The notes under the pieces were generated by a model. It was given only the letters and a program-made list of their open reading frames with translations. It had not been told where the DNA came from and did no database searches. The translations under genes and the position numbers were made by a program. From a virus, in the IMG/VR virus record IMGVR_UViG_3300018426_000089, positions 1-33,001 of that record: a stretch of 33,001 nt of DNA; one strand, 5' to 3'. Shown here piece by piece: positions 1 through 5,731 of the stretch; the first letter of the stretch is position 1, and every line of letters starts with the position of its first letter.

Positions 1-356
1 CGGAGTTTTGCTCCGTGATCGGACTCGAACCACCGATAGGCACACCGATAGGCAGACGAATTCTTGTCCCCCCAGACTGGGTTGCACCACTCCTCGCGTT
101 CCAGATAGATCCCAATCCGAAGATCGGGAGTCTCACATGTCCACTCGACACCCCGGGTGGCAGTTTCCCTATCCCAGAGGATTTCGGATGCTGGGCCAAA
201 GAGGGGGTGCGACTCCCCGATCGTTTCGTAGAGCCCCCCATTTCCATTCCCTTCGGCCTTGAATTTCTTCCCGGCGTAGGAAACGATCATGTCCGCGCAG
301 TGCTCGTACAGTGCTTCGAACGAGCACGGCAACAAAATGCCTGTCCAGATGCTAAT
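1..356 (-). CDS. Cassette 1: hypothetical protein, partial, with likely ATT start
   Basis: An open frame runs on the minus strand from 356 to the window edge (118 codons seen, no stop), so the C-terminus is missing. Its likely start is ATT, five bases after AAGGAGG, exactly where the other cassettes have ATG or GTG. The nearest usual in-frame starts are two TTG codons and a later ATG, all too far from the Shine-Dalgarno motif. The product starts I/M-S-I-W-T-G, has many Trp, Tyr and Cys residues (for example CNPVWGD), and shows no signal peptide or known domain. It is followed out of frame by the window edge, which carries a CGGAG/CTCCG hairpin at 1-15. Function unknown. Confidence 0.6.
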   Translation of the reverse strand, partial: MSIWTGILLPCSFEALYEHCADMIVSYAGKKFKAEGNGNGGLYETIGESHPLFGPASEILWDRETATRGVEWTCETPDLRIGIYLEREEWCNPVWGDKNSSAYRCAYRWFESDHGAKL

Positions 357-429
357 GATATCCTCCTTGGGGGATTGCCCCTGTTGGGCGGCACTGTGCC
401 GCCGGGTTGTGGTGGTAAAGCCCACCATG

Positions 430-460
430 GAGCCCCCTCCGCCTCCAGGGGAGGGAGCTC
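430..460 (-). terminator. GC-rich hairpin of the short spacer type, 5' of cassette 1
   Basis: The arms GAGCCCCCTCC and GGAGGGAGCTC pair with one mismatch. The same hairpin occurs at 1693-1723 and 2112-2142. It has no T-run on either side, so it may be a processing or attenuation element rather than a true intrinsic terminator. Confidence 0.4.
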
Positions 461-487
461 TAGTTGGACTCTGGTCGATTCTTTCTG

Positions 488-518
488 GAGCCCCCTCCCC
501 GAGAAGAGGAGGGGGCTC
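488..518 (-). terminator. Hairpin just after cassette 2
   Basis: A perfect 11-bp stem (GAGCCCCCTCC/GGAGGGGGCTC) has a different loop from the hairpin at 430-460. It lies 15 bases after the cassette 2 stop codon. On the minus strand it is followed by CAGAAAGAATCG, not a T-run, so termination is uncertain. Confidence 0.45.
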
Positions 519-532
519 AGGATTTAGGCCTG

Positions 533-832
533 TCACTTGACGGGGGTGACAGGCCCGATGAATGCGGCGAAGTCCACTTCGCCGCTGGGGGAAGCTCCTC
601 GAACTTTGGCCGGGAGCGGCTTTACTTCATCCATCGTCTCCAAGCGGAGTTTCTGTTGGATTTCCGCTTTCTGCTTCGGGTTGATGACCTTGGCGATCAT
701 CTCCCGGTCGCCTCGCTTTTCCTTCTCTTCTTTTCGCATATCTGCGAGAGAAGAACGCTGAAGGACATGCACGGTCCGGCCATTGCCCAAGTCTACCCAA
801 TTGGACCTAAAGACCTTCTTTTCCTTAGCCAT
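533..832 (-). CDS. Cassette 2: small charged hypothetical protein
   Basis: This 99-residue protein is lysine- and arginine-rich (MAKEKKVFRSNW..., then a KEEKEKRGDRE stretch near residues 35-45) and probably helical in the middle. The ATG at 832 is chosen because it follows the long Shine-Dalgarno motif AAGAAAGGAGGTGAT with a four-base ACCT spacer. An upstream in-frame GTG at 841 lies inside that motif and is rejected. The first codons (ATGGCTAAGGAAAAG) resemble those of cassette 14 although the rest of the proteins do not match. I recognise no domain; charge and size suit a nucleic-acid or ribosome-binding role, but that is a guess. Confidence 0.7.
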   Translation of the reverse strand: MAKEKKVFRSNWVDLGNGRTVHVLQRSSLADMRKEEKEKRGDREMIAKVINPKQKAEIQQKLRLETMDEVKPLPAKVRGASPSGEVDFAAFIGPVTPVK

Positions 833-1040
833 AGGTATCACCTCCTTTCTTGGTGGTATTACTGCTACGCCGCATTGACCAGCGGGTCTCGGCTACTTCG
901 GTTCGTAGCGGGTTCAAGTCGGCAAGGCGGGATTGCCACGCCGACATTGATTGGGAGTAAATCCGGAATAAGCTCGCTCGCCGCTGTGTTGGTGACGTTT
1001 GAGCCTACTTCGGCTGCCCTCACTCGTACTGAGGTTTAAA
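833..1040 (-). promoter_or_regulatory. Structured leader of cassette 2 (three-hairpin type) with extended Shine-Dalgarno
   Basis: The leader is nearly identical to 6951-7152 before cassette 14. On the minus strand it has three successive short stems (GTCGGC/GCCGAC, GCTAC/GTAGC, CCGC/GCGG) and then AAGAAAGGAGGTGAT, a near-complete match to a 16S 3' end of CCTCCTTTCT type. The far end keeps the CTCA/TGAG hairpin and TTTAAACCTCA common to the array. Confidence 0.6.
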
Positions 1041-1041
1041 A

Positions 1042-1084
1042 AAAGAAAGGGGGGCGACGCCGAAGCGTCGCCCCCCCCTTTCTT
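1042..1084 (-). terminator. Intrinsic terminator after cassette 3 (UUCG loop)
   Basis: On the minus strand GGGGGGCGACGC-TTCG-GCGTCGCCCCCC is followed by TTTCTTTTTTT. The C(UUCG)G loop is extra stable. The A-rich flank pairs with the T-rich flank, so the hairpin may act in both directions. Confidence 0.85.
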
Positions 1085-1096
1085 TGCCTCCTTCCT

Positions 1097-1618
1097 CTAG
1101 CTACGCACCTTGGCGAAGTCGAGGCCCAAGGCAACCGCCTCTCCGGCGGTTGAGGCTCCCGCATTGCTGGCGGGAACCTCAGAGGGCCGGATTGGATCTC
1201 CAGGGTGGAATGTCCACACCTGGAGCCCCCGGCCATCTTCTCTGGGGCCAAGGATCATGGTGGTGTGACCCACCATCGTCCTGTCTCCGACATTCTCGAC
1301 CACAGCCGAGATCTTGCCGGTCCCCTTCGGATCCTCCAGCACCACCGGGTGCTGGGGATCCAGGTCCGAGAGGCGGATGATACCCATACGACCGGGGATC
1401 TCGGCCCGGAAGCCGATCGCTGGGGACTGGATGTCCCCGTGATCGTATGGCCTCCACTCGGCACCCTTCAGGAGATCCGGGATCTCGTCAGAGTGAGCGT
1501 CGAAAACGCTGCCGGCGTTCTCCGAGTGGTGAGCGGACCGCATCTCGCACATGCGATCCATGTACTCAACCGGAGTGTTCCGGATGGCGTCCAGGACCAG
1601 CTTCGTTTTTTCGTTCAC
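1097..1618 (-). CDS. Cassette 3: hypothetical protein, largest of the array
   Basis: A 173-residue protein starting at GTG 1618, seven bases after AAGGAG. The N-terminal third is helical and acidic (MNEKTKLVLDAIRNTPVEYM). The C-terminal half looks like a small beta-rich fold with the motif VGHTTMILGP (about residues 115-124) and VWTFHPGDP (about 133-141), close to what a conserved enzyme or toxin-like core would show, though I cannot name the family. The first codons (GTGAACGAAA) are shared with cassettes 12 and 13, which are otherwise unrelated. The terminator at 1042-1084 follows. The next cassette upstream (4) is separated by a short spacer. Confidence 0.75.
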   Translation of the reverse strand: MNEKTKLVLDAIRNTPVEYMDRMCEMRSAHHSENAGSVFDAHSDEIPDLLKGAEWRPYDHGDIQSPAIGFRAEIPGRMGIIRLSDLDPQHPVVLEDPKGTGKISAVVENVGDRTMVGHTTMILGPREDGRGLQVWTFHPGDPIRPSEVPASNAGASTAGEAVALGLDFAKVRS

Positions 1619-1692
1619 TTTCTACTCCTTGGGGCATTGCCCCGGTTGGGCGGCGTGATTGCCGCCGGGTTGTGGTGGTAGAGCCCACCATG

Positions 1693-1723
1693 GAGCCCCC
1701 TCCGCCTCCAGGGGAGGGGGCTC
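1693..1723 (-). terminator. Hairpin in short spacer between cassettes 4 and 3
   Basis: A perfect 11-bp stem GAGCCCCCTCC/GGAGGGGGCTC follows the cassette 4 stop by 15 bases. No T-run follows; instead comes a GGTGG/CCACC mini-hairpin, then the usual GGCGG and GGGGC hairpins and the cassette 3 Shine-Dalgarno. Cassettes 5, 4 and 3 may therefore be read as one transcript. Confidence 0.4.
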
Positions 1724-1738
1724 TAGCTGGGCGCTAAG

Positions 1739-2038
1739 CTAACAAGCGCAGTAGGCGACCTTGCCCCCTCGCCGGATGGCCGCCTTGGCGACCTCCAGGA
1801 AGGCGCAGTCCACCTGGGCAGCTTGGAGCTGACTTTCGACCCCCAGGATCATCTCTGCGGTCAGCTCGAAGCGGAGCGGGCCCTTGAAATCCCAGGACTG
1901 CTCCTCCCCATTGGGACGCTCACTCTTAACGAGGAATTCGTGAACGAATACCTCGTGGAGTTTGTAGTCCTTGCGCCAGGTGGCAATCTGCTGGCACTCG
2001 CTTCCCTCGACCACTTCGAGGGTTTGATCCATCCCCAT
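1739..2038 (-). CDS. Cassette 4: hypothetical protein, paralog of cassette 10
   Basis: A 99-residue protein starting MGMDQTLEVVEG. Residues 1-32 match cassette 10 closely (for example ATWRKDYKLHEVFV against ATWRKEYHLHAIFV), and both end with an alanine-rich helix (FLEVAKAAIRRGGKVAY against FLEEARSAASRGAKVVY), so the two are duplicates that have diverged in the middle. The start at ATG 2038 lies six bases after AAGGAGG. A second ATG two codons later is also possible. The start codon sits in the loop of a TCCCC/GGGGA hairpin also found at cassettes 9 and 10. Function unknown. Confidence 0.75.
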   Translation of the reverse strand: MGMDQTLEVVEGSECQQIATWRKDYKLHEVFVHEFLVKSERPNGEEQSWDFKGPLRFELTAEMILGVESQLQAAQVDCAFLEVAKAAIRRGGKVAYCAC

Positions 2039-2111
2039 CGGGGACCTCCTTGGGGCATTGCCCCTGTTAGGGCAGCGTGATTGCTGCCGTGTGGTGGTAG
2101 AGCCCACCATG

Positions 2112-2142
2112 GAGCCCCCTCCGCCTCCAGGGGAGGGGGCTC
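2112..2142 (-). terminator. Hairpin in short spacer between cassettes 5 and 4
   Basis: Same perfect GAGCCCCCTCC/GGAGGGGGCTC stem as at 1693-1723, about ten bases after the cassette 5 stop. There is no T-run. Confidence 0.4.
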
Positions 2143-2152
2143 TAGCTGGGCG

Positions 2153-2455
2153 CTAGCTTTTACGGGGCTTGGGGAAGCCGCAATGGGCCACCGCATAACG
2201 CACGGCAGGCCCCGCGAACTTCTCGACCTGGGCGAGCGTCAGCTCCTTCCCCCGCATCTCCGGGGGGATGTCCATGGGGACTTCCGTTACGGTCCGCGCC
2301 AGGACCGCGAGCCGCAGGGGAAGGACCCCGATGACATCCTTCCCCGCGACTTCTTCTGGTTTGGCGTGGGATACAACCTCCACGTCCTTCTGCACCAGGC
2401 CCTGCTGGATGAGGTATTCCACCAGCGCCGGGTGGCGCGTGACTACGATCGTCAC
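2153..2455 (-). CDS. csx16: Cassette 5: Csx16-like (VVA1548 family) CRISPR-associated protein
   Basis: This 100-residue protein has the ordered signature of the Csx16/Cas_VVA1548 family: an N-terminal strand and VTRHPALVEYL (about residues 5-15), a V-x-SHA motif (28-31), DVIGVLPLRLA (40-50), and VPMDIPPEMRGKELT (59-73). Family proteins read V-T-R-H-x-G-A-x-x-W-L, then D-x-V-x-G-x-L-P-x-x-L-A, then L-x-L-x-x-P-x-x-x-R-G-x-E-L. Csx16 occurs as an ancillary protein of type III CRISPR systems and has been linked to degradation of cyclic oligoadenylates (ring nuclease activity). No cas gene or CRISPR array is in the window, so a role in damping type III signalling as an anti-defence protein is inferred. 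The start is GTG 2455, five bases after AAGGAGG. The C-terminus (GFPKPRKS) is basic. Confidence 0.8.
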   Translation of the reverse strand: MTIVVTRHPALVEYLIQQGLVQKDVEVVSHAKPEEVAGKDVIGVLPLRLAVLARTVTEVPMDIPPEMRGKELTLAQVEKFAGPAVRYAVAHCGFPKPRKS

Positions 2456-2592
2456 TGCTTCCTCCTTGGGGCATTGCGCCCCGTCTCGGGCGGCGTGATT
2501 GCCGCCGGGTTAACAGCCGGAATAAGTTCTCAAGCCGCTGTGTTGGCGACGTTTGAGCCTACCCCGGCTGTACTCACTCGTACTGAGGTTTA
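2456..2592 (-). promoter_or_regulatory. Structured leader of cassette 5
   Basis: Standard long leader. The outer stem pairs 2513-2520 with 2564-2571 (ACAGCCGG/CCGGCTGT). GGCGG/CCGCC and GGGGC/GCCCC hairpins stand before AAGGAGG. Confidence 0.55.
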
Positions 2593-2595
2593 AAA

Positions 2596-2638
2596 AAAGA
2601 AAGGGGGGGCGACGCCGAAGCGTCGCCCCCCTTTCTTT
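2596..2638 (-). terminator. Intrinsic terminator after cassette 6 (UUCG loop)
   Basis: GC stem with C(UUCG)G loop, flanked by pairing AAAGAAAG/CTTTCTTT tracts and a T-run on the minus strand. Confidence 0.85.
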
Positions 2639-2640
2639 AT

Positions 2641-3009
2641 TCAGGTCTTGGGGTAGGTCTTTCCGACGTGGACGACGATGCGCGTCCACCCATTCGAGAC
2701 CCACCCGAGTTCGTGGGTATCCCGGATCCTGAGGTCCGGCAACCATTCCAGGTACATTTTCGGTTCCTGGAATCCCCGTCCCGCGTAAGAGCCGAGGAGC
2801 TGCCTGGCCTCAGCGTACCCCTCTTTCCCCTCGGACAGGAAGACCCTTCCCGAGGAGGAGTACTTGAACTGCCTCTCCTTGGCGATTTCATGCACCGTCT
2901 TCGCGAGCCCCTCTTCCGAGGGCTGCGCGAGCCCCTCTTCCGAGGGCTGCGCGAGCTCCTCTTCCGAGGGCTTACCGAGGCCGGGGATCTTCATGATCCA
3001 TTTCCACAT
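2641..3009 (-). CDS. Cassette 6: hypothetical protein, paralog of cassettes 12 and 13, with internal repeats
   Basis: A 122-residue protein starting MWKWIMKIPGLG at ATG 3009, after AAGGAG with a spacer of nine. Residues about 13-37 hold three copies of an eight-residue unit (consensus PSEEELAQ), encoded by 24-bp tandem repeats. The remainder aligns with cassettes 12 and 13: GKEGYAEARQLLGSY here, GDPGYEEAARLLGSH and GDPGYEEADRLLGSH there, each followed by an aromatic motif (YLEWLPD / VRWAD / LRRWAD) and a C-terminal strand pair. This defines a small array-specific family with an acidic N-terminal tail of variable length. The hydrophobic MWKWIMKIPGLG start may be a membrane-associating segment. 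Function unknown. Confidence 0.75.
   Translation of the reverse strand: MWKWIMKIPGLGKPSEEELAQPSEEGLAQPSEEGLAKTVHEIAKERQFKYSSSGRVFLSEGKEGYAEARQLLGSYAGRGFQEPKMYLEWLPDLRIRDTHELGWVSNGWTRIVVHVGKTYPKT
2903..2972 (-). repeat. 24-bp tandem repeat inside cassette 6
   Basis: Nearly three copies of a 24-bp unit (2903-2926, 2927-2950, then a partial copy with one change) keep the reading frame and encode acidic eight-residue repeats. Slippage here would change the tail length in steps of eight residues. Confidence 0.85.
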
Positions 3010-3151
3010 TGACTTTCTCTCCTTGGGGCTTTGCCCCGGTTCGGGCGGCTTGATTGCCGCCGGGTTAACAGCGGGAATAAGCTCGCTCGCCGCTGTGTTG
3101 GCGAAGTTTGGGCCTACCCCCGCTGCACTCACTCGTAGTGAGGGTTTAAAA
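3010..3151 (-). promoter_or_regulatory. Structured leader of cassette 6 with compensated stem
   Basis: The outer stem is CAGCGGG (3069-3075) with CCCGCTG (3119-3125), where most leaders have CAGCCGG/CCGGCTG. Both sides changed together, which supports real base pairing. The leader ends in the usual hairpins and AAGGAG. Confidence 0.6.
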
Positions 3152-3152
3152 A

Positions 3153-3194
3153 AAGAAAGGGGGGGCAACGCCGTAGCGTCGCCCCCCCTTCTTT
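3153..3194 (-). terminator. Intrinsic terminator after cassette 7 (UACG loop)
   Basis: GC stem with a C(UACG)G loop and one G-U pair on the RNA, followed on the minus strand by TTTCTTTTTTT. Confidence 0.8.
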
Positions 3195-3204
3195 CCCGGA
3201 CTCC

Positions 3205-3588
3205 TCAGTTCATCTGAGGAGTCCCGCAACGCTGAGCCAGCGTTGCGTCGAGCTCTGCCACCGGGATCTTAATAAAATTTCGGTAGAGCTCCCCGGGTGC
3301 CGCCTCTGGGAGAATAAGTTCTACCTCCGCCCAGACCAAGGCACTCTCTTCCTCCCTTCGGCGCTCCCAGATCAAGACACTCTCGTCCACCCCGGGGCTC
3401 GCGAGGTAGACGTACAGGTCGCCCTCTCTGGAGGGCTTCTTCCAGAGATTCGTGGAGAACTCGAGGTCCCGGAACCTGGGGTCCCAGTACTCGAAGCCGT
3501 GGTGGAGGAGGATCTCCTCCACCGACTCAGCCTCGGCACGTTGGCCGAGGCGGGCGACCCACCTGAGAACCATGACAATGAACTGCAC
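3205..3588 (-). CDS. Cassette 7: hypothetical protein
   Basis: A 127-residue protein starting at GTG 3588, six bases after AAGGAG. The N-terminus MQFIVMVLRWVARLGQ is hydrophobic and could be an amphipathic helix or weak membrane segment. The rest is mixed, with GDLYVYLASPGVDESVLIWER and ELYRNFIKIPVAELDATLAQR suggesting alternating strands and helices. No catalytic motif is evident and it has no paralog in the array. Downstream of the stop are its own terminator and the leader of cassette 6. Confidence 0.7.
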   Translation of the reverse strand: MQFIVMVLRWVARLGQRAEAESVEEILLHHGFEYWDPRFRDLEFSTNLWKKPSREGDLYVYLASPGVDESVLIWERRREEESALVWAEVELILPEAAPGELYRNFIKIPVAELDATLAQRCGTPQMN

Positions 3589-3722
3589 TTTCGACTCCTT
3601 GGGGCATTGCCCCGGTTGGGCGGCGTGATTGCCGCCGGGTTGATAGCCAGAATAAGCTCTCCCGCCGCTGTGTGCGCGACGTTTGGAGCCTACTCCTGCT
3701 GCACTCACTGGTACTGAGGTTT
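3589..3722 (-). promoter_or_regulatory. Structured leader of cassette 7
   Basis: Standard layout, but the outer stem is weakened: AGCCAGA faces TCCTGCT, with two mismatches. GGCGG and GGGGC hairpins and AAGGAG are intact. Confidence 0.5.
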
Positions 3723-3730
3723 AAAAAAAA

Positions 3731-3768
3731 GAAGGGGGGGGCAACGCCGAAGCGTCGCCCCCCCCTTC
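3731..3768 (-). terminator. Intrinsic terminator downstream of cassette 8 (UUCG loop)
   Basis: Long GC stem with C(UUCG)G loop and a T-run on the minus strand. It lies about 65 bases after the cassette 8 stop because an extra element (3771-3833) intervenes. Confidence 0.8.
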
Positions 3769-3770
3769 CC

Positions 3771-3833
3771 TTGAGTCGTTCTGTTCCCAGGTGACTAACC
3801 CGGCACACCCGGAGTGTGCAGTCGCCGCCCAGA
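3771..3833 (-). repeat. Shared 3' element after cassette 8
   Basis: About 50 bases here match 6619-6670 after cassette 14 with only a few differences (GTTCCCAGGTGACTAACC is identical). A CACAC/GTGTG hairpin lies inside. Only these two of the sixteen cassettes have this 3' extension, and both have the long Shine-Dalgarno leader. Confidence 0.65.
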
Positions 3834-3998
3834 CTAGCAGTCGCCCTTGGCAGGCTCAGCCTTCAGCTCAGCCTTGCGCTTAGCCGAATAGCCAGGCACA
3901 GAAGAGCCTGAATCTGGGGAGTGCTTGAAGCAATACGGCTCATCGTCATATTGGACGATAAAACCGCACCCCTCCATCTCGCACTTATGGGGAAACAT
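3834..3998 (-). CDS. Cassette 8: small zinc-ribbon-like protein
   Basis: A 54-residue protein with four possible metal ligands: C6, C11, C23 and H26 (KCEMEGCGF ... PYCFKHS). This fits a single treble-clef or zinc-ribbon-like site. After it comes SPDSGSSVPGYS, then a basic and acidic tail (KRKAELKAEPAKGDC). The ATG at 3998 follows AAGAAAGGAGGTGAT with spacer ACCT. A longer reading upstream only extends into the leader repeat. It could be a small nucleic-acid-binding or protein-docking protein; no function is shown. Confidence 0.7.
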   Translation of the reverse strand: MFPHKCEMEGCGFIVQYDDEPYCFKHSPDSGSSVPGYSAKRKAELKAEPAKGDC

Positions 3999-4138
3999 AG
4001 GTATCACCTCCTTTCTTGGTGAGATTTTCGAGTCGGCAGGGCGTGATTGCCGCCGGGTTAACAGCCGAGTAAGCTTTACCGCTGCCGCGTGGGCGACATT
4101 TAAGCCTACTCCTGCTGCCCTCACTCGTAGTGAGGTTT
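3999..4138 (-). promoter_or_regulatory. Structured leader of cassette 8 with extended Shine-Dalgarno
   Basis: A hybrid leader: the 3' end matches the extended Shine-Dalgarno type (ACCAAGAAAGGAGGTGAT), while the upstream part is the standard type with CAGC...GAGTA facing TACTC...GCTG. The mixture suggests recombination between leader types. Confidence 0.55.
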
Positions 4139-4144
4139 AAAAAA

Positions 4145-4183
4145 AGAAAAGGGGGCGACGCCGAAGCGTCGCCCCCCTTTCTT
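4145..4183 (-). terminator. Intrinsic terminator after cassette 9 (UUCG loop)
   Basis: GGGGGCGACGC-TTCG-GCGTCGCCCCC stem with T-run on the minus strand, just after the stop codon. Confidence 0.85.
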
Positions 4184-4187
4184 CCCG

Positions 4188-4487
4188 TTAGGCTGGGCGG
4201 ATCGGGAAGGGGAACACAGCGGGGCCGGACAGGACCACCTTCTTGATGATCTCTCCGGCGAATCCGGGGAGATCGTACTCTGTCGGGTCACTCGCCATTT
4301 GTCCGGCCTTCAGCCGGACAAAGGTGAATGTTTCGACCTGGCCCATCAAGGACGGGCGAGTTGGGATGTACCCTCTCAGCTCTTCGATGGACGAACCTTC
4401 CGCCACCGCGAATCGTACATCCGGCACATCGAAGCGTCCACCCGGCACATCCAAGACCAGGACGTACCGATACTGATCAATCCCCAT
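4188..4487 (-). CDS. Cassette 9: hypothetical protein
   Basis: A 99-residue protein starting MGIDQYRYVLVLDVPGG at ATG 4487, six bases after AAGGAGG. Strand-rich start, then a helix (SSIEELRGYI), a second strand (VETFTFVRLKAG) and a C-terminal FPFPIRPA. The nucleotides around the start (TCCCCGATGGGGATTGATCA) match cassettes 4 and 10, but the protein after residue 5 is unrelated to them. No domain recognised. Confidence 0.7.
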   Translation of the reverse strand: MGIDQYRYVLVLDVPGGRFDVPDVRFAVAEGSSIEELRGYIPTRPSLMGQVETFTFVRLKAGQMASDPTEYDLPGFAGEIIKKVVLSGPAVFPFPIRPA

Positions 4488-4622
4488 CGGGGACCTCCTT
4501 GGGGCATTGCGCCCCGGTTCGGGCGGCACTACACCGCCGGGTTAACAGCCGGAATAAGCTCCCACCGCTGCCGCATGGGCGACGTTGAAGCCTACTCCGG
4601 CTGTACTCACTGGTAGTGAGGT
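4488..4622 (-). promoter_or_regulatory. Structured leader of cassette 9
   Basis: Best formed outer stem of the array: nine pairs between 4545-4553 (ACAGCCGGA) and 4596-4604 (TCCGGCTGT). A TCCCC/GGGGA stem places the start codon in a hairpin loop. Confidence 0.6.
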
Positions 4623-4630
4623 TTAAAAAA

Positions 4631-4669
4631 AGAAAAGGGGGCGACGCCGAAGCGTCGCCCCCCCTTCTT
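4631..4669 (-). terminator. Intrinsic terminator after cassette 10 (UUCG loop)
   Basis: GC stem with C(UUCG)G loop and T-run on the minus strand, about 20 bases after the stop. Confidence 0.85.
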
Positions 4670-4688
4670 CCCGTCGGGGTCTACACCG

Positions 4689-5003
4689 CTAGCCAGCGGT
4701 GTAGACCACCTTCGCCCCCCGGGACGCCGCTGACCTGGCCTCCTCGAGGAAGGCCAAGTAGCGCTCGGGGTAGAGCCACCGGAGCATCCGCTCGACCCGA
4801 GCCATCTGGTCGCTGGTCAGCTCGCAGTGAGCTGACCATTGGTTATCGGGCAGCCAGATCGGCTGCCCGGTCGCCACCACGATGGAGCGGCGACCAGAAG
4901 CCACCTGCACGAAGATTGCGTGCAGGTGGTATTCCTTGCGCCAGGTGGCAAGCACCTGGCGCTCGTCTCCCTCGATTACTTCGAGGGACTGTTCCATCCC
5001 CAT
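4689..5003 (-). CDS. Cassette 10: hypothetical protein, paralog of cassette 4
   Basis: A 104-residue protein starting MGMEQSLEVIEGDERQ at ATG 5003, seven bases after AAGGAGG. It shares its first 32 residues and its C-terminal helix with cassette 4. The middle (SGRRSIVVATGQPIWLPDNQW) is different and longer, then MARVERMLRWLYPERYLAFLEEARSAASRGAK is a long helix. The nucleotide sequence holds several local inverted repeats, for example around 4855-4872 (GGGCAGCC/GGCTGCCC). Function unknown. Confidence 0.75.
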   Translation of the reverse strand: MGMEQSLEVIEGDERQVLATWRKEYHLHAIFVQVASGRRSIVVATGQPIWLPDNQWSAHCELTSDQMARVERMLRWLYPERYLAFLEEARSAASRGAKVVYTAG

Positions 5004-5140
5004 TGGGGGACCTCCTTGGGGCATTGCGCCCCGTCTCGGGCGGCGTGATTGCCGCCGGGTTAACAGCTGGAATAAGCTCTACCGCTGCCGCGTTGGCGAC
5101 ATTGAAGCCTACTCCTGCTGCCCTCACTGGGACTGAGGTT
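5004..5140 (-). promoter_or_regulatory. Structured leader of cassette 10
   Basis: The outer stem is CAGC-T-GGA facing TCC-T-GCTG, pairing except for one mismatch. Standard hairpins and AAGGAGG follow. Confidence 0.5.
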
Positions 5141-5148
5141 TAAAAAAA

Positions 5149-5183
5149 GAAGGGGGGGCAACGCCGTAGCGTCGCCCCCCTTC
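5149..5183 (-). terminator. Intrinsic terminator after cassette 11 (UACG loop)
   Basis: GC stem, C(UACG)G loop, and T-run on the minus strand. Confidence 0.8.
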
Positions 5184-5193
5184 CCTTGACATG

Positions 5194-5535
5194 CTAGCTC
5201 GCGAGCCCCGGGGGGATCCGGTGCTGGATCCCCTCCCAATCTCCGTAGTGGAGCTCCTCTTGCAGAGAGAGGAGCTCGGAGGCCACATGGACGGCTTGGT
5301 CTATGACCGCCCCGTCCCGGTAGAGCCGGACCTCGTACCGGGCACCCGGCCCGGTGGGGATTCGCTGCACTGCAAGGTGCAGCGCCCCGTCCCGGTAGCG
5401 CTTAACCATGGTCGGGGGGACCTCATAGGGCTCCCCGTCCCGGTAGATCGCCCAACCTTCGGAAGGTTGGGCGTTGAACGGCTCCCAGCCGATTTGCTTT
5501 AACATATCGAAAACTTCTTGGTCCTCGTAGAACAC
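5194..5535 (-). CDS. Cassette 11: hypothetical protein, paralog of cassette 15
   Basis: A 113-residue protein starting at GTG 5535, six bases after AAGGAG. It aligns over its full length with cassette 15: EVFDMLKQIGWEPF against EVFAMLQEIGWEVL at the start, VPPTMVKRYRDGALHLAVQRIP against FAPAMVLRDLDGEVKLMVQRLP in the middle, and ELLSLQEELHYGDWEGIQH against EMLSLRDPLRWGSWQDIQH at the end. The pattern helix, beta-meander, helix, then W-x-x-I-Q-H is clear, but I know of no named family. The invariant Trp and His residues are candidates for a functional site. Confidence 0.75.
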   Translation of the reverse strand: MFYEDQEVFDMLKQIGWEPFNAQPSEGWAIYRDGEPYEVPPTMVKRYRDGALHLAVQRIPTGPGARYEVRLYRDGAVIDQAVHVASELLSLQEELHYGDWEGIQHRIPPGLAS

Positions 5536-5672
5536 TGTTCACTCCTTGGGGCATTGCGCCCCGGTTCGGGCGGCGTGATTGCCGCCGGGTTGATAGCCGG
5601 AATAAGTTCTCCCGCCGCTGCCGCATGGGCGACGTTGAAGCCTACTCCGGCTGTGCTCACTGGTAGTGAGGT
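5536..5672 (-). promoter_or_regulatory. Structured leader of cassette 11
   Basis: The outer stem pairs 5595-5601 (AGCCGGA) with 5646-5652 (TCCGGCT). Standard hairpins and AAGGAG. Confidence 0.55.
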
Positions 5673-5680
5673 TTAAAAAA

Positions 5681-5720
5681 AGAAAGGGGGGCGACGCCGT
5701 GGCGTCGCCCCCTCTTTCTT
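5681..5720 (-). terminator. Intrinsic terminator after cassette 12 (CACG loop)
   Basis: Same stem as its relatives, but the loop on the minus strand is CACG rather than UUCG or UACG. T-run present. Confidence 0.8.
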
Positions 5721-5731
5721 TAGGGACTATC

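Noticed and set aside
1-90. tRNA gene on the minus strand, suggested by GGTTCGAGTCC and a CGGAG/CTCCG stem
   Set aside because: The T-stem would need a ten-base loop, no acceptor 5' strand or anticodon arm fits, and an open coding frame covers the same bases. The same kind of T-arm-like string in the leaders at 905-925 and 7020-7040 also lacks a cloverleaf.
8-540. Long plus-strand reading frames over the array (for example 15-527, 464-1039, 1205-1681, 5666-6133)
   Set aside because: They are antisense to well-marked minus-strand genes, lack ribosome binding sites, and run straight through terminators and leader repeats. GC-rich DNA gives long chance frames.
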